This document shows, in pieces, positions 12,423-13,328 of a stretch of DNA of 13,328 nt. Within the stretch, counting starts at the first letter, position 1. Each line of letters begins with the position of its first letter. The stretch comes from Candidatus Didemnitutus sp. (GTDB lineage Bacteria; Verrucomicrobiota; Verrucomicrobiia; Opitutales; Opitutaceae). Made by a program: the position numbers and the translations under genes. The DNA is taken from positions 1-13,328 of the forward strand of contig JAUXOH010000276.1 in NCBI GenBank assembly GCA_030682505.1, written 5' to 3'. A model generated the notes under the pieces. That model was given only the letters and a program-made list of their open reading frames with translations, did not search any database and was not told the origin of the DNA.

Positions 12423-13328
12423 CCGCCTCACGCAGACTGAAATCGCGACGGATGGGACGTTCGATGATGCGCAGGGTTCTTTTCATAATTCCCGCCTCAC
12501 GCAGACTGAAATCGCGACGGATGGGACGAGTTCCGGCCGATCGACGTTAACGGCGATTGCATCCCGCCTCACGCAGACTGAAATCGCGACGGATGGGACG
12601 AAGGAGCTGCGCGTTTTGTGAAAAACGGCAAGCACCGCCTCACGCAGACTGAAATCGCGACGGATGGGACGAGACAATCATCTGTTGCTGCGAATCAAAT
12701 CCACCGCCTCACGCAGACTGAAATCGCGACGGATGGGACACCACAAGGTTGGCCGGGGAAAGCCATGCCTTGACCGCCTCACGCAGACTGAAATCGCGAC
12801 GGATGGGACGCGCTGGCACCGCCAGCAGCCGCCTAATACCTTATGCCGCCTCACGCAGACTGAAATCGCGACGGATGGGACACGCCATTTCCACACATGT
12901 TTTCGAGCAATACACGCCCGCCTCACGCAGACTGAAATCGCGACGGATGGGACGGCAAGGTGACCGGCTTCACCGGGGCCTTCTCCAACCGCCTCACGCA
13001 GACTGAAATCGCGACGGATGGGACGGAAAGCTACCGCTCCGTGATCGCCCTGCTCAAACCGCCTCACGCAGACTGAAATCGCGACGGATGGGACGCCGTG
13101 CGCGGAGATCGACCCGAAAACACACATGGTCCCGCCTCACGCAGACTGAAATCGCGACGGATGGGACAACATGGCGCGGCAGCACTGCCACACCGGGAAG
13201 GTTGAGCGCCCGCCTCACGCAGACTGAAATCGCGACGGATGGGACGGCCCCGTTGCCGTCGTCGTCTTCATCCGAAACCCGCCTCACGCAGACTGAAATC
13301 GCGACGGATGGGACGAAAACACTACCAT
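12423..13328. CRISPR. CRISPR array: 13 identical 36-bp repeats, 12 full spacers, truncated by window end
   Basis: The repeat begins CCGCCTCACGCAGACT and ends CGCGACGGATGGGAC on the plus strand; all 13 copies are identical over 36 bases. Repeats start at 12423, 12492, 12564, 12635, 12704, 12774, 12846, 12918, 12989, 13059, 13132, 13210 and 13279. Spacers 1-12 are 33, 36, 35, 33, 34, 36, 36, 35, 34, 37, 42 and 33 bases long; spacer 13 is cut by the window. The spacers differ from one another, which separates this from a simple tandem repeat. The repeat has little internal pairing. Its plus-strand 3' end (GGATGGGAC) loosely resembles the GGATTGAAAC handle of type I/III repeats, which would make plus the crRNA strand, but neither type nor direction can be fixed without cas genes, and none lies in the window. 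No degenerate terminal repeat is visible. Confidence 0.98.

Noticed and set aside
12082..13287. Several open frames across the CRISPR array giving repetitive peptides such as RLTQTEIATDGT, ASRRLKSRRMG or VPSVAISVCVRR
   Set aside because: They are translations of the 36-bp CRISPR repeat in different frames and strands; the repeat lacks stop codons in several frames, so no protein is implied.

Overview
The window is a GC-rich bacterial chromosome segment of ordinary single-copy genes that ends inside a CRISPR array. The families present, the GC-rich codon use, weak Shine-Dalgarno signals, palindromic repeats and an ACGGAG-type dispersed repeat suggest a Verrucomicrobiota member, most likely Opitutaceae. 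That assignment is inference; there is no rRNA or other marker gene here.

Left part (1-5105): a REP-like hairpin at the edge, then a minus-strand cluster reading leftwards: an MscS-type channel, a LapA-domain membrane protein and an unrecognised single-pass membrane protein. A secreted PrcB-like protein is divergent from it and overlaps tail-to-tail with an EamA/DMT transporter. Nine bases upstream of the transporter is an S9-peptidase remnant whose N-terminal part is joined directly to the extreme C-terminus of the family. A MATE efflux pump diverges from the remnant.

Middle part (5237-9549): a secreted protein of unknown function on the minus strand. Divergent from it is a plus-strand run of exodeoxyribonuclease III, a SET-domain lysine methyltransferase whose GTG start overlaps the nuclease stop, and a CinA C-terminal-like protein with a histone-like Lys/Arg-rich tail. 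Then, on the minus strand, come a secreted SYLF-domain protein with a clear terminator and a small HExxH metallopeptidase.

Right part (9727-13328): two consecutive secreted LTxxQ (Spy/CpxP-like) proteins, each followed by a strong intrinsic terminator, then a BaiN/HI0933-type flavoprotein interrupted in frame by three REP-like palindromes. A degenerate ACGGAG-rich repeat follows, then 13 copies of an invariant 36-bp CRISPR repeat with 12 complete spacers. The array runs off the right edge and no cas gene lies in the window.

Most attention is merited by the CRISPR array of unassigned type, the in-frame REP/REPIN insertion in a flavoenzyme, the SET methyltransferase next to a protein with a histone-like tail, and the internally deleted peptidase.
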